From Sulfitobacter mediterraneus (lineage in GTDB: Bacteria; Pseudomonadota; Alphaproteobacteria; Rhodobacterales; Rhodobacteraceae): a stretch of 64,000 bases of DNA. A program made the translations under genes and the position numbers. The notes beneath the pieces are model-generated. The model made no database searches. It was not told the DNA's origin and worked only from the letters and a program-made list of their open reading frames with translations. The stretch is taken from the NCBI RefSeq assembly GCF_003054325.1, contig NZ_QBKU01000004.1, forward strand, positions 1 to 64,000. Direction: 5' to 3'. How positions within the stretch are numbered: the stretch's first letter is position 1; every line of letters begins with the position of its first letter. Below are positions 39,070-48,095 of this stretch, piece by piece.

Positions 39070-39494
39070 CGTCGCTTGCCGTGCAGGATGCCAAGCGCTT
39101 TTTCAAAGTCAGCGAGCAACTGCGCAAATGGCAGATCGGCGGTGGCGTTTTTGCGGCCAATCAACACGTAGTCATGGCCGGGTTTGCCCTGCTGCGGCAG
39201 GGTCAGGCGGGCCACCTCGCGCAGCCGCCGTTTGGCGCGGTTGCGGGCCACGGCATTGCCGACCTTCTTGGAGCAGGTGAAACCCACGCGCACCATCTCT
39301 GGCGCATCTGGTATTTCGCCATCGCGCCGCTTGCGCATTTGCACAACAAAGCCGGGCGTTGCCGTGTGGGCCGCGCGGCTGGCGCGTTGGAAATCCGGGC
39401 GTTTGGTGAGGACCGTCAGACATGACGAAACCGCCGGCGGCGTATCCCGCAGCATGGCGTCAGTGCCATCTTTGGGTGCCTCCGGCGGTGTCAT
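39066..39494 (-). CDS. rnpA: Ribonuclease P protein component
   Basis: 142 residues, cofactor of the RNase P RNA in tRNA 5' maturation. VGFTCSKKVGNAVARNRAKRRLREVAR is the RNR signature. The N-terminal 30 or so residues vary between species; ATG 39494 gives this length and ATG 39455 is an alternative. 24 bases after rpmH. Confidence 0.92.
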   Translation of the reverse strand: MTPPEAPKDGTDAMLRDTPPAVSSCLTVLTKRPDFQRASRAAHTATPGFVVQMRKRRDGEIPDAPEMVRVGFTCSKKVGNAVARNRAKRRLREVARLTLPQQGKPGHDYVLIGRKNATADLPFAQLLADFEKALGILHGKRR

Positions 39495-39518
39495 GTTACG
39501 TCAATCCGTCTGGCGCGA

Positions 39519-39653
39519 TTATGCGCTCAGCGATTTCCGGCCCTGGGCGCGGCGTGCGTTGATGATCTTACGGCCAGCTTTGGTAGCCATACGTGACCGG
39601 AAACCGTGGCGGCGCTTGCGCACAAGGTTCGAAGGTTGATAGGTGCGTTTCAT
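39519..39653 (-). CDS. rpmH: 50S ribosomal protein L34
   Basis: L34, 44 residues. Starts [18 protein letters not shown] and ends with [11 protein letters not shown] before TAA. Found by translating the minus strand upstream of rnpA. The 299 bases between it and the next plus-strand gene must hold divergent promoters; none stands out. Confidence 0.97.
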   Translation of the reverse strand: MKRTYQPSNLVRKRRHGFRSRMATKAGRKIINARRAQGRKSLSA

Positions 39654-39952
39654 CGCTCCGTCTCCACTTAATACTTACTGGATCATCGGAATCGTTCCGG
39701 CCAGCGTCAATTCAAGCCCGTCCTCTAAAGCTGCTGGCGCGGCAAGTCAAACCCTCTGGAGCGGAAATCTGCGAGTCTTGCAACAATTTCCAAAAAACAC
39801 GCCGCATATGTTTCAAAGCGGGGGTTTGGACGGGTGCCAGATGCCAAAAACCACACCGATGATCAAGCGCCCGTGATAGACCTGTCGTCATGCGCCGCAA
39901 CAGTCCATTTAGATAGGAACGATACCCAGTTCCCTATTCCGTGGTCCGAGAC

Positions 39953-40696
39953 ATGAGCCTGATGACTGATTCTAATGATGAAAAATCCGCCGTGGCCCGT
40001 TATGCGCCGCTCATCGCCATTGCAGTGGTTGCGGCGATCGGCGCATTCACCCTGCGCGATTACCTTAGCTTTGACACGCTGCGTGACAACCGCGAGGCGT
40101 TGATTGCCTTTCGCGACAGTAACTATCTGCTGACCGCTTTGATATTTGTGCTGTTTTACGTGCTGATCGTTGCCTTTTCCCTCCCCGGCGCGACCATTGC
40201 CACGCTCACGGGCGGCTTTCTGTTTGGCACAGTGCTGGGCACGGTCTTCAACGTCACCGGGGCGACGATTGGCGCCATCGTGATCTTTCAGGCCGCCCGC
40301 ATGGGCCTTGGAGAACGGCTCAAATCGCGCATGGACGCCTCAGATGGCATGGTGCGCAAGATCAAGCAGGGGATTGATAACAACCAGTGGTCGATGCTGT
40401 TCTTCATCCGGCTGGTGCCTGCGGTGCCGTTCTTTGTGGCCAACCTGTTGCCGGCGTTTCTTGGCGTACCGCTATACCGGTTCGCGGTTTCGACGTTTCT
40501 AGGAATCATTCCGGGGGCGGTTGTCTATACTTCGGTTGGTGCGGGGTTGGGCGCGGTGTTTGCCGCAGGTGAAACGCCAAATCTTGGGATTATCTTTGAG
40601 CCACATATTCTGCTGCCGATCCTTGGCCTTTGTGCGCTTTCAGTTTTGCCCATCATCATCAAGGCCGTGACCGGCAAGAAGGAGCTGCTGAAATGA
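39953..40696 (+). CDS. TVP38/TMEM64-family membrane protein (DedA/SNARE-associated)
   Basis: 247 residues, about six membrane helices. FSLPGATIATLTGGFLFGTVLG and FFIRLVPAVPFFVANLLPAFLGV are typical of the VTT domain, now linked to lipid scrambling. Start uncertain: GTG 39941, ATG 39953 or ATG 39962. It overlaps the next gene by ATGA; this pairing with a mercuric-reductase-like enzyme is common in bacteria. Confidence 0.88.
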   Translation: MSLMTDSNDEKSAVARYAPLIAIAVVAAIGAFTLRDYLSFDTLRDNREALIAFRDSNYLLTALIFVLFYVLIVAFSLPGATIATLTGGFLFGTVLGTVFNVTGATIGAIVIFQAARMGLGERLKSRMDASDGMVRKIKQGIDNNQWSMLFFIRLVPAVPFFVANLLPAFLGVPLYRFAVSTFLGIIPGAVVYTSVGAGLGAVFAAGETPNLGIIFEPHILLPILGLCALSVLPIIIKAVTGKKELLK

Positions 40697-42111
40697 AGCG
40701 GATCAAAACAGATGTGTTGGTCATCGGCGCGGGCTCTGGCGGGTTGTCTGTGGCGGCAGGTGCCGTGCAAATGGGGGCGGATGTCACTCTTTTGGAGGGG
40801 CACAAGATGGGCGGTGATTGCCTGAATTATGGCTGTGTGCCCTCCAAGGCTCTGATTGCGACGGGCAAGGCGGCCCATGGGCAAACCCACGCGGCGCAAT
40901 ACGGTGTCGCAAATGCGCCCGGCACGGTGGATTACGCGGCCGCCAAGGATCACGTGGCCGATGTCATCGCACAGATCGCTCCGGTCGATAGCGTTGAGCG
41001 GTTTGAGGGGCTTGGCGTGCGGGTGATTGAGGAATATGGCCGGTTCATTTCTGAAACCGAGGTGCAGGCGGGCGATGCCGTGATCTCTGCGCGGCGGATC
41101 GTAATCGCCACAGGATCTTCGCCCTTTGTGCCGCCGATCAGCGGTCTGGACCAGGTGCCTTACGAAACCAATGAAACGCTGTTCGAGTTGCGTGAAAAGC
41201 CCGCGCATCTGCTGATTGTGGGTGGCGGCCCGATTGGCATGGAGATGGCGCAGGCGCATATTCGCATGGGCTGCAAGGTCACTGTCATCGAAGGGGCAAC
41301 CGCGCTGGGCAAGGATGATCCGGAACTGGCCGAAATCGTACTGCAATCGCTGCGCGATGAAGGTGTGGTGATCGAGGAAGGCGCGAAAGTTTCCGAAGTG
41401 CGCGGCAAGGCGGGCGCAATTGAGGTACTGGCCGAAGATGGCCGGTCTTTCAAAGGCTCGCACCTTTTGATGGCGGTGGGGCGCAAAGCCAACACCGATA
41501 AGCTGGATCTGGAAAAAGCGGGTATTGAACCCATACGCAACGGGATCAAAGTGGATGACGCCCTGCGCACCACCAACCGCAAAGTCTATGCCATTGGTGA
41601 TGTCGCGGGCGGCCTGCAATTCACCCATTTGGCGGGCTATCATGCCGGGGTGATCATTCGGTCGATGTTGTTTGGCCTGCCCAGCAAGGCCAAGACGGCC
41701 CATATCCCTTGGGCCACCTATACTGACCCTGAGCTGTCTCAGGTGGGCCTAACCGAGGCGCAAGCGAAAGAGCAACACGGCGATAAGTCGGAAGTCGTGC
41801 GGTTTCACTATCACCACAACGACCGCGCCATTGCTGAACGCAAGACAAAGGGCCTGATCAAAGTGATGGTGGTCAAGGGCCGCCCGGTCGGTGCGTCGAT
41901 TGCCGGCTATCAGGCGGGCGAGTTGATCAACCTCTGGGCCTTGGCGCTGGCCAACAATATGAAAATGAGCCAGATTGCCGCTATGGTTGCTCCCTATCCA
42001 ACCATTGGCGAGATCAACAAACGTGCCGCGGGCGCCTATTTCAGCCCGCGCCTGTTTGAAAGCCCAATGGTCAAGCGGGTGGTGCGGCTGGTGCAACGGT
42101 TTCTTCCCTAG
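40693..42111 (+). CDS. Pyridine nucleotide-disulfide oxidoreductase (mercuric reductase-like)
   Basis: 472 residues. FAD-binding VIGAGSGGLSVAAGA, redox-active GGDCLNYGCVPSK (C43, C48), NAD-binding VGGGPIGMEMAQAHI, second FAD site YAIGDVAGG, and a dimerisation domain starting near 340. It lacks an N-terminal HMA domain and the C-terminal Cys pair of MerA, so mercury reduction is not implied. Substrate unknown; translationally coupled to the TVP38 gene. Confidence 0.88.
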   Translation: MKRIKTDVLVIGAGSGGLSVAAGAVQMGADVTLLEGHKMGGDCLNYGCVPSKALIATGKAAHGQTHAAQYGVANAPGTVDYAAAKDHVADVIAQIAPVDSVERFEGLGVRVIEEYGRFISETEVQAGDAVISARRIVIATGSSPFVPPISGLDQVPYETNETLFELREKPAHLLIVGGGPIGMEMAQAHIRMGCKVTVIEGATALGKDDPELAEIVLQSLRDEGVVIEEGAKVSEVRGKAGAIEVLAEDGRSFKGSHLLMAVGRKANTDKLDLEKAGIEPIRNGIKVDDALRTTNRKVYAIGDVAGGLQFTHLAGYHAGVIIRSMLFGLPSKAKTAHIPWATYTDPELSQVGLTEAQAKEQHGDKSEVVRFHYHHNDRAIAERKTKGLIKVMVVKGRPVGASIAGYQAGELINLWALALANNMKMSQIAAMVAPYPTIGEINKRAAGAYFSPRLFESPMVKRVVRLVQRFLP

Positions 42112-42161
42112 GGCTGCCTTGTGGGGTGTTTTGTGCGAACGGTTAGAGGGTGAAGACCACG

Positions 42162-43547
42162 ATGATCAACTCCCTGTCTGGGCGACTGCTGATCCTGACC
42201 ACAATCTTTGTGATGGTGGCCGAAGTGATGATCTTTGTGCCGTCCATTGCGCGGTTCCGCGAAGACTACATGCTCAACCGGCTTGAACGGGCGCAGATCG
42301 CCTCGCTGGCGTTGCTGGCGGATGATATGCTTGATCCGGCGCTTGAGGATGAGCTGCTCAAGAATGCCGAGGTGTTTAACGTGGTGCTGCGCCGCGATGA
42401 GGTGCGGCAGCTGATGTTGTCCTCCGATATGCCGCAAACCATTGCCGCGACTGTCGATCTGCGTGATGCAACCGCGATGGTGCTGATCCGCGACGCAATG
42501 CGCCGCCTCTTCCGCCCCCAAAACGAGGTGGTCCGGGTGATGGGCGAGCCGGTGCGCGAGGCCGGGTTGTTGATCGAGATCACCATGGAAACCGCGCCGA
42601 TGCGTATGGCGATGATCGATTATGGCCTGCGCATTCTGGTTTTGTCGGCAGTGATTTCGGTGATCACGGCCTTACTTCTTTTTCTGGCGATGCGGGCCTT
42701 GCTGCTCAAACCCATCAAAGGTGTGGTTGGGCATATGCAACGCTATGCACGCGCGCCCGAAGACGCACGGGGGATTATCGAGCCTTCGGCCAGCGTGACT
42801 GAGTTGCGCGAGGCGGAGGTGGCGTTGCAAATGATGCAGACCGATCTGACCCAAGCGCTCAAGCAAAAGGAACGTCTGGCGCAGCTTGGCTCTGCTGTGA
42901 GCAAGATCAGCCACGATCTGCGCAACATCCTTGCCGCGGCGCAGTTGTTTACGGACCGTATCGAGACCTCCGAAGATCCGACCGTGCGGCGGCTTGCCCC
43001 CAAGCTGGTTGGCTCCATTACCCGTGCGGTGCATTTGTGCGAATCGACGCTGGCCTTCGGCAAGGCCGAAGAGCCGGGGCCGACCCTGACCATGATGGCC
43101 ATGGCCGAATTGATAGAGGACGCCATTGATGCCGAACGATTGGCGAGCCGCGATCAGAACCTGAGCTTTGCTGTGAATGTGCCTGCGGGCATGCACCTGC
43201 GGGCCGATCCCGAACAGATGTATCGCGTTTTGTCCAATCTGGTTCGCAACGCCCGCCAAGCCTTGATGGCAACAGGGCAGGAGGGCGAAATCGGTGTGAC
43301 CGCCCACGAAGATGACGCCGCCTGGCACATTGATGTTTCTGACACGGGGCCGGGGCTGCCGCCCAAAGCACAGGAGCATCTCTTTACCCCTTTCCAAGGC
43401 GGGGCTCGCAAAGGTGGTTCCGGTTTGGGCCTTGCGATTGCGGCTGAGCTGGTGAAGGGCCACGGCGGATCATTGCAGCTGTTGCGCACCGGTGCGGATG
43501 GCACTTGTTTCCGGGTGACGCTGCCAAAAGGCGATGGCGCGATATGA
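42162..43547 (+). CDS. Membrane sensor histidine kinase
   Basis: 461 residues. Membrane helices near 8-28 and 155-178 flank a periplasmic sensor region; a HAMP-like linker follows. The H-box KISHDLRNILAAAQLF, N-box VLSNLVRNARQAL, G1 DTGPGLP and G2 GGSGLGLAIAAEL are intact. No response regulator gene is adjacent, so it is an orphan. Start could be GTG 42150. Confidence 0.88.
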   Translation: MINSLSGRLLILTTIFVMVAEVMIFVPSIARFREDYMLNRLERAQIASLALLADDMLDPALEDELLKNAEVFNVVLRRDEVRQLMLSSDMPQTIAATVDLRDATAMVLIRDAMRRLFRPQNEVVRVMGEPVREAGLLIEITMETAPMRMAMIDYGLRILVLSAVISVITALLLFLAMRALLLKPIKGVVGHMQRYARAPEDARGIIEPSASVTELREAEVALQMMQTDLTQALKQKERLAQLGSAVSKISHDLRNILAAAQLFTDRIETSEDPTVRRLAPKLVGSITRAVHLCESTLAFGKAEEPGPTLTMMAMAELIEDAIDAERLASRDQNLSFAVNVPAGMHLRADPEQMYRVLSNLVRNARQALMATGQEGEIGVTAHEDDAAWHIDVSDTGPGLPPKAQEHLFTPFQGGARKGGSGLGLAIAAELVKGHGGSLQLLRTGADGTCFRVTLPKGDGAI

Positions 43548-43697
43548 TCTGGATGCGGGCAAGCCGCGCCCGGCCATAGAAATATGACGTTTCATTCGCC
43601 CGCCCCACGGCGATTGAGACGCAAAGTGACGTAATCGCAAAAAGTCGCGAAAACAGACTTGCAAACCCTGAGCGGGCCGACTAAACCGCGCCCTAGT

Positions 43698-43774
43698 GGA
43701 CCGATAGCTCAGCTGGATAGAGTACTTGACTACGAATCAAGGGGTCGGGGGTTCGAATCCTCCTCGGTCCGCCA
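43698..43774 (+). tRNA. tRNA-Arg (anticodon ACG)
   Basis: 77 bases folding as a full cloverleaf: acceptor GGACCGA / TCGGTCC, anticodon arm CTTGA-CTACGAA-TCAAG giving anticodon ACG, T arm with GTTCGAATCC, and encoded CCA. Its 3' end is duplicated 2.45 kb downstream and served as an integration site. Confidence 0.97.
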
Positions 43775-43776
43775 CT
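43757..43776 (+). repeat. attL-like direct repeat at the tRNA-Arg 3' end
   Basis: ATCCTCCTCGGTCCGCCACT; a copy with 19 of 20 bases identical lies at 46210-46229. The first copy is part of the intact tRNA. Confidence 0.85.
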
Positions 43777-44244
43777 TCCAAAAATTTCGTTATTTATCAA
43801 GTGCTTATGGCGCTTTTCTGAGCAAAATCATGTATCTGAACAGCAGATAACCCGGATAGCTGGACACAGGCGCATAACCTCAAGGCGCGAGTCGGGCTAG
43901 AGATCTGCTTTGAGCAAGAATTCTTCTTAGTTCGACAATACGCTAAAGCGACCTGCAATCGAGCGAAACGGCACTTAAGTCTGGAGGACCCGCAAGAGCG
44001 GATATGGCTGCCCTTGGCCGCAACCCGGTCTCTGGGGGCAAGGTCGGCGGTGCGCAGAAAGTGAGCTTTGCAAAGTCTAACGCGCGGTCCGTTGCTGCCT
44101 ATGGCTTCAAACTGGTTCAAAAATTACTCTCTAAATCTGAAGCAGGTATATTTCGTTTTTCGCCGCCTCAACCTTAAGAGCTTTTGTATGCCACATCCTA
44201 CACATTATAGTAGAGCAAAACCCAAATTTTGAGCGCAGTGGAAA
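43775..44244. other. Left non-coding part of the tRNA-Arg insert
   Basis: 470 bases without a believable reading frame on either strand; only a 107-codon minus-strand frame with poor composition exists. No transposase or integrase remnants recognised. A promoter for the following gene should lie near 44150-44235, an AT-rich stretch. Confidence 0.5.
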
Positions 44245-45824
44245 ATGAAAAAGCCTTCTGGAATAGATGATCGCCCTGAGCAGCTTCGCCCACCTGTTTT
44301 AAAAGAGGTCGGTGTTACTGAAAGCGAAAGGTACTTGGCAATCCTCGCGGAAAAGTCCTTCCTGAACCTTTGGTCCTATCCAAGTCCTTACAGAGACCAA
44401 AAAACTGGCGGAAAGGGACGAGGTGATGGCAAAGAACTATGCGATCTGCTCGTGGTTTGCGGCGATCATATCATCGTTTTCTCGGAAAAGAGCATTGAGT
44501 GGCCAACTGGTGAAATACCCATTGCCTGGGCGCGATGGGTTAAGCGGGCGGTGTTGGCTGCAGCCAAGCAAGCCAAGGGCGCAGAGAGATGGATAGAAGA
44601 GCATCCCAACCGCATCTTCCTGGATCGGGACTGCAAAAACCCCTTCCCAATTAACCTGCCCCCTCAAGAGAAGCGCAAGTTCCACCATGTAATTGTCGCA
44701 CGCGGTGCATCAGTTCAGTGCAAGAAACACTTCGCAGGCCACTCCGGCAGCCTAAACATTCAGCCAACTCTGAAAGGAAACATGCACTGTCCAAGGGACC
44801 CAGGCGAAGCGACCCCATTTGCCATTGGGGATGTGAACCCTGATGGCTCCTTCGTTCATGTTCTCGATGACGTGTCTCTTGATATCGTAATGAATGAGTT
44901 GGATACCGTTCGAGACTTCACGGATTACCTTGGAAAGAAGGAAGAGTTTGTTCGATCCGGGCAACTTCTATCCGCTCAAGGTGAAGAAAACCTGCTTGCT
45001 TACTATGCCATCAGGATTAATGAGGACGGCGACCACGATTTTGTCGTTGATGACGCTCTGCTCCAATAACGATTGATCGTGACCACTACAGAAACTGGGT
45101 TTCTGATCCCCAGTACCTCGCAAAAAAGGAAGCCGACAAAATCTCCTATGTCTGGGACAAGTTCATTACCTTGTTCACAGAGCATATGCTTAATGGTACG
45201 TCCATCACTCTTGACGATCATGAATTTGAGCTGAGTAGGAACGAGCTCGGCGTTAGGTTCATGGCTCTGGAAATGCGTTTCAGCAGACGAAGTCATGGCG
45301 AAGCCATCATGGGGGCCTTGGAGCAGGGAAGAACCAAAGACGCCTTCTTCCGCATGATGCTGTCCCCCGCCGGCGCGAGGGACAACGAAACCGCTTTTTT
45401 TATTATGACATTCAAGTATCAGGCCTGGATGGAGGACAAAGGCGGTTATGAACAATATCGAAGAAAGCGTACGGAACGGGCAATGATTTACGCCCATGGC
45501 CTTCTGGAAAAGTACCCACATTTGAAGAGGATCGTTGGGATATCCCGTGAACCACCAAAACAAGGCCGCGGTGTATCTGAAGATTTGATTTATGCTGAAC
45601 AGGGGGACTGGAACGACGAGGAGCGCCAGCAGATAAGAGAAAACTGCAGGGAACTCGGAGTTCTACAACAGCCACTGAAGATGCGGCGTGTGGAAGATGA
45701 AGAGTATCCTGAACTGACACAGATAATTATTGAACGCCAGGCCCCCCCTAGAATGGTGACGTCCAATCGAAAGCAGAGGCGGAAGCAGGCGGCAAAGAAA
45801 CGGAAAGCTGGGCCAAGGAAGTGA
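44245..45824 (+). pseudogene. Frameshifted gene with PD-(D/E)xK-like N-terminus, function unknown
   Basis: Two frames clearly belong to one protein of about 525 residues. The first runs 44245-45069 (274 codons). The second is open from 45054 to 45824 and reads coherently (DRDHYRNWVSDPQYLAKKEA) well before its first ATG at 45171. Inserting one base near 45060-45066, for example C in CTGCTCCAATAA, joins them. The N-terminus has E36, D67 in KELCDLLVV and K82 in IIVFSEKS, spaced like a PD-(D/E)xK nuclease core; the C-terminus ends in a Lys/Arg-rich tail. Alternatives are sequencing error or programmed frameshifting. Family not identified. Confidence 0.65.
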
Positions 45825-46383
45825 CTTCGGGATTAACGTCTGCATGCCCAATTGCTTTTCAGCGACTGGTACGACTTACTCAGTCCCCTTTGATACCAGC
45901 TTACCGAAGATCCTCTGTTCCATAGAAAGGAAATGTCAGCTTTGGGCTGCAAACCGCCGAATGTGTCGGCGGCACGCCGCAGCTCGCTTGAGGTGGGAAT
46001 GTGCTCCAACTAGGCATCTACCAAACCTTGTATGGTTCGTGTGCGCAGTGAGCGTTGAAGGTTGGTTGTACAGCAACGCCGTTCACCACCTCCTTCCGAT
46101 GAGTCGAGTGTTCGAAAAACCTGAACAATAGATCTAAGTCATTGATATGCATTGGCGCTAAAGTTTTGTTCAGGTTCTGATTTTCCTTTATATTTCAACG
46201 CAATGTGTCATTCTCCTCGGTCCGCCACTACCCCTTAAATACCGAATATCACGCGGTCCTGACCTAAGTGTCATAACGCTGATGCGGGCGTGGCAAAGCG
46301 AGTGCGAATCTTGAGGGGCCTCCGGGTTTCACACGGTCCGTCGCGTTGATTGAGCTGAGCCAAAAAACGCGCGATCTGCCATT
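45825..46383. other. 559-base region spanning the right end of the insert
   Basis: No convincing gene; a 95-codon plus-strand frame at 45844-46131 has random-looking composition. The right direct repeat is at 46210-46229. Beyond it, up to the HxlR gene, nothing is recognised. Confidence 0.5.
46210..46229 (+). repeat. attR-like direct repeat
   Basis: ATTCTCCTCGGTCCGCCACT, one mismatch from the tRNA-Arg 3' end at 43757-43776. It is not followed or preceded by tRNA structure, so it marks the far end of the insert. Confidence 0.85.
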
Positions 46384-46755
46384 CTATTGCCGAAGATCCG
46401 GGCCTTTGCCCGCTTCGCGCATCTTGAGCCTGTGACCAACTTCAACGATCGCCTCAAGCGCTGGGACAAGTTCGCTGCCCAGATCTGTTAGGGCGTATTC
46501 CACCGAAGGAGGTGAGGTTGGCTGCACATTGCGCGACAGTACACCGCGCTGCTCAAGCTCGCTCAAACGGGTCGACAGCACCTTGGCCGAGATCGGCGGA
46601 ATGTCCATGCGCAATTCATTGAAGCGGCGCGGGCCGGCACGCAGTGACCAAATCACATTGGCCGCCCAGGCACCGGAGATCACGGCCATGCAATGGGTCA
46701 GCATACAAGGCTGCGGCGGGTCGGGGCTGTGGTTTTTGCGAACTTTGAGCGCCAT
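46384..46755 (-). CDS. HxlR-family transcriptional regulator
   Basis: 123 residues, a winged-helix protein. Conserved N-terminal Cys (C17), then WAANVIWSLRAGPRRFNELRMDIPPISAKVLSTRLSELEQRGVLSR and VEYALTDLG in the wing. HxlR regulators often sense electrophiles or oxidants through such a Cys. It faces the glutathione transferase operon across 120 bases with inverted repeats and probably controls it. Confidence 0.9.
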   Translation of the reverse strand: MALKVRKNHSPDPPQPCMLTHCMAVISGAWAANVIWSLRAGPRRFNELRMDIPPISAKVLSTRLSELEQRGVLSRNVQPTSPPSVEYALTDLGSELVPALEAIVEVGHRLKMREAGKGPDLRQ

Positions 46756-46767
46756 TTCAGGTGACTA

Positions 46768-46811
46768 GGTTTCCATGGGGTAACTGGATAATGAGGTAAC
46801 CAGTGGAAACC
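46768..46811. promoter_or_regulatory. Candidate HxlR operator in the divergent promoter
   Basis: GGTTTCCA (46768-46775) and TGGAAACC (46804-46811) form an 8-bp inverted repeat, and inside it GGTAAC occurs twice (46779 and 46795), 16 bases apart. Position between the regulator and the operon makes this a likely autoregulatory operator. Confidence 0.5.
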
Positions 46812-46877
46812 AAGTTGTCAACGGTTATCCAATCTACCATCTCTAATCCACCACACCAACCGATTGGAGTTATGACA

Positions 46878-47501
46878 ATGAAACTTTACTACAAACCCGG
46901 TGCTTGCTCGATGGCGTCACATATTATCCTGAACGAGCTTGGCGTTGCGTTCGACCTGGACAAGACCGACACAGAGGCGGGCACGACCGAAGCGGGCGAT
47001 GATTTCCGCCAGATCAGCCCAAATGGCTATGTTCCGGCGCTGGTCACAAACGGCGGCGATATCGTGACAGAAAACCCTGCCGTGTTGCAGTATCTGGCCG
47101 ATCAGGCGCCGGATGCCGGCCTTGCCCCCGCGCATGGCACTTTGGCCCGCATTCGCCTGCAGGAACTGCTCAACTTCGTCTCATCCGAACTGCACAAGTC
47201 TTTCAGCCCGTTTTTCTCAGGTGTTGAGATGGATGATACACGGCGCGAAAAGGCTGAGGCAGGTGTTCAGCGCCGCGCGGCCTATATCGAAAGCAGACTT
47301 GCAGACGGGCGCGACTTCCTCTTGGGTGATACGTTCACCGTTGCGGATGCCTATGCTTTTGTGGTGCTCAACTGGGCTGGTTTTGTTGGGGTCAACCTCG
47401 ATGGTTATCCCAAAACTCAAGCCTATGTGGCCCGTATCGCCGCGCGTCCGGCCTCGATCAAGGCGATGATCGCCGAAGGTTTGATGGAGCAAGCGGCATG
47501 A
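46878..47501 (+). CDS. Glutathione S-transferase
   Basis: 207 residues. Thioredoxin-like domain (MKLYYKPGACSMASHIILNELG; the VPAL cis-Pro and ENPAVLQYLA that bind glutathione), then an all-helical domain with LGDTFTVADAYAFVVLNW. The C10/S11 region fits the bacterial beta class. GGAG eight bases upstream supports ATG 46878. First gene of the detoxification-like operon; overlaps the next by ATGA. Confidence 0.93.
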   Translation: MKLYYKPGACSMASHIILNELGVAFDLDKTDTEAGTTEAGDDFRQISPNGYVPALVTNGGDIVTENPAVLQYLADQAPDAGLAPAHGTLARIRLQELLNFVSSELHKSFSPFFSGVEMDDTRREKAEAGVQRRAAYIESRLADGRDFLLGDTFTVADAYAFVVLNWAGFVGVNLDGYPKTQAYVARIAARPASIKAMIAEGLMEQAA

Positions 47502-47872
47502 CCAACTTTACTGCAGTCACGGGGGTGATCGAGACCTATTTCGATGGTCTTTACCACGCCGACGCTGGCAAGCTGGCCACCGTTTTTCACCCAAGGGCGA
47601 TCTATGCAACGGCGGATGAGACGCCTTTGCTTTATCGTACGATGGACGAATATCTTCCGGTGGTGGCGGGGCGAAAATCCCCCGCCTCGCGGGGGGAACC
47701 ACGGCGTGATGTGATTGAATCGATTGAGTTCGCGGGCGAGAACACCGCCTTTGCCCGCGTGCGCTGTTCCATCGGCTCAAAGGATTTTGTCGATTTCCTG
47801 ACCCTTGTGCGGGCCGATGGGGCATGGTGGATCATGGCCAAAATATTCCAGATCACGGAACGTGAAAGCTGA
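47498..47872 (+). CDS. NTF2-like (Lumazine_bd_2/SnoaL-type) protein
   Basis: 124 residues with the cone-shaped NTF2-like fold pattern: VIETYFDGLYHADAGKLATVFHPRAIY, FARVRCSIGSKDFVDFLTLVRADGAWWIMAKIFQ. Such proteins bind or isomerise small hydrophobic molecules. Role here inferred from the operon only. Confidence 0.8.
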   Translation: MTNFTAVTGVIETYFDGLYHADAGKLATVFHPRAIYATADETPLLYRTMDEYLPVVAGRKSPASRGEPRRDVIESIEFAGENTAFARVRCSIGSKDFVDFLTLVRADGAWWIMAKIFQITERES

Positions 47873-47883
47873 AAGGACTTGAA

Positions 47884-48090
47884 ATGCCCTATGTAAACAT
47901 CAAGGTGACGCGCGAGGGCGTCACTCCCGATCAAAAGGCTGAGCTGATCAGCGGCGTAACCGATTTGCTGGTGCGGGTTCTCGATAAAAGCCCGGCAACA
48001 ACTTTTGTTGTCATCGACGAAGTTGCGCTTGAAGATTGGGGGATTGGCGGCCTGCCAGTTGAACAATACCGCAACGCATTGGCCCGTTGA
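47884..48090 (+). CDS. 4-oxalocrotonate tautomerase-family enzyme
   Basis: 68 residues. Catalytic Pro right after the initiator Met (MPYVNIKVTREGVTPDQKAELI), typical of 4-OT-like tautomerases that act as hexamers or trimers. AAAGGA precedes the start. Substrate unknown, but its place between GST and nitronate monooxygenase suggests an enol or unsaturated acid. Confidence 0.88.
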   Translation: MPYVNIKVTREGVTPDQKAELISGVTDLLVRVLDKSPATTFVVIDEVALEDWGIGGLPVEQYRNALAR

Positions 48091-48095
48091 TTCAA

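Larger units (their letters stand above)
43757..46229. mobile_element. 2.45 kb tRNA-Arg insert bounded by direct repeats
   Basis: The 20-base repeats at both ends show site-specific integration into the tRNA 3' end, as integrase-driven islands do. The interior is AT-richer than the flanks and holds one frameshifted gene (44245-45824). No integrase gene is left, so the element is either a remnant or was moved in trans. The 470 bases from the tRNA to the gene and the 390 bases after it contain no convincing genes. Confidence 0.75.

Noticed and set aside
39519..39952. Possible replication origin next to rpmH
   Set aside because: No cluster of DnaA boxes and no dnaA gene; rpmH is not a reliable origin marker in alphaproteobacteria.
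45844..46131. A 95-codon plus-strand frame in the tRNA-Arg insert
   Set aside because: No family pattern and odd Cys/Trp/Arg composition; more likely non-coding.
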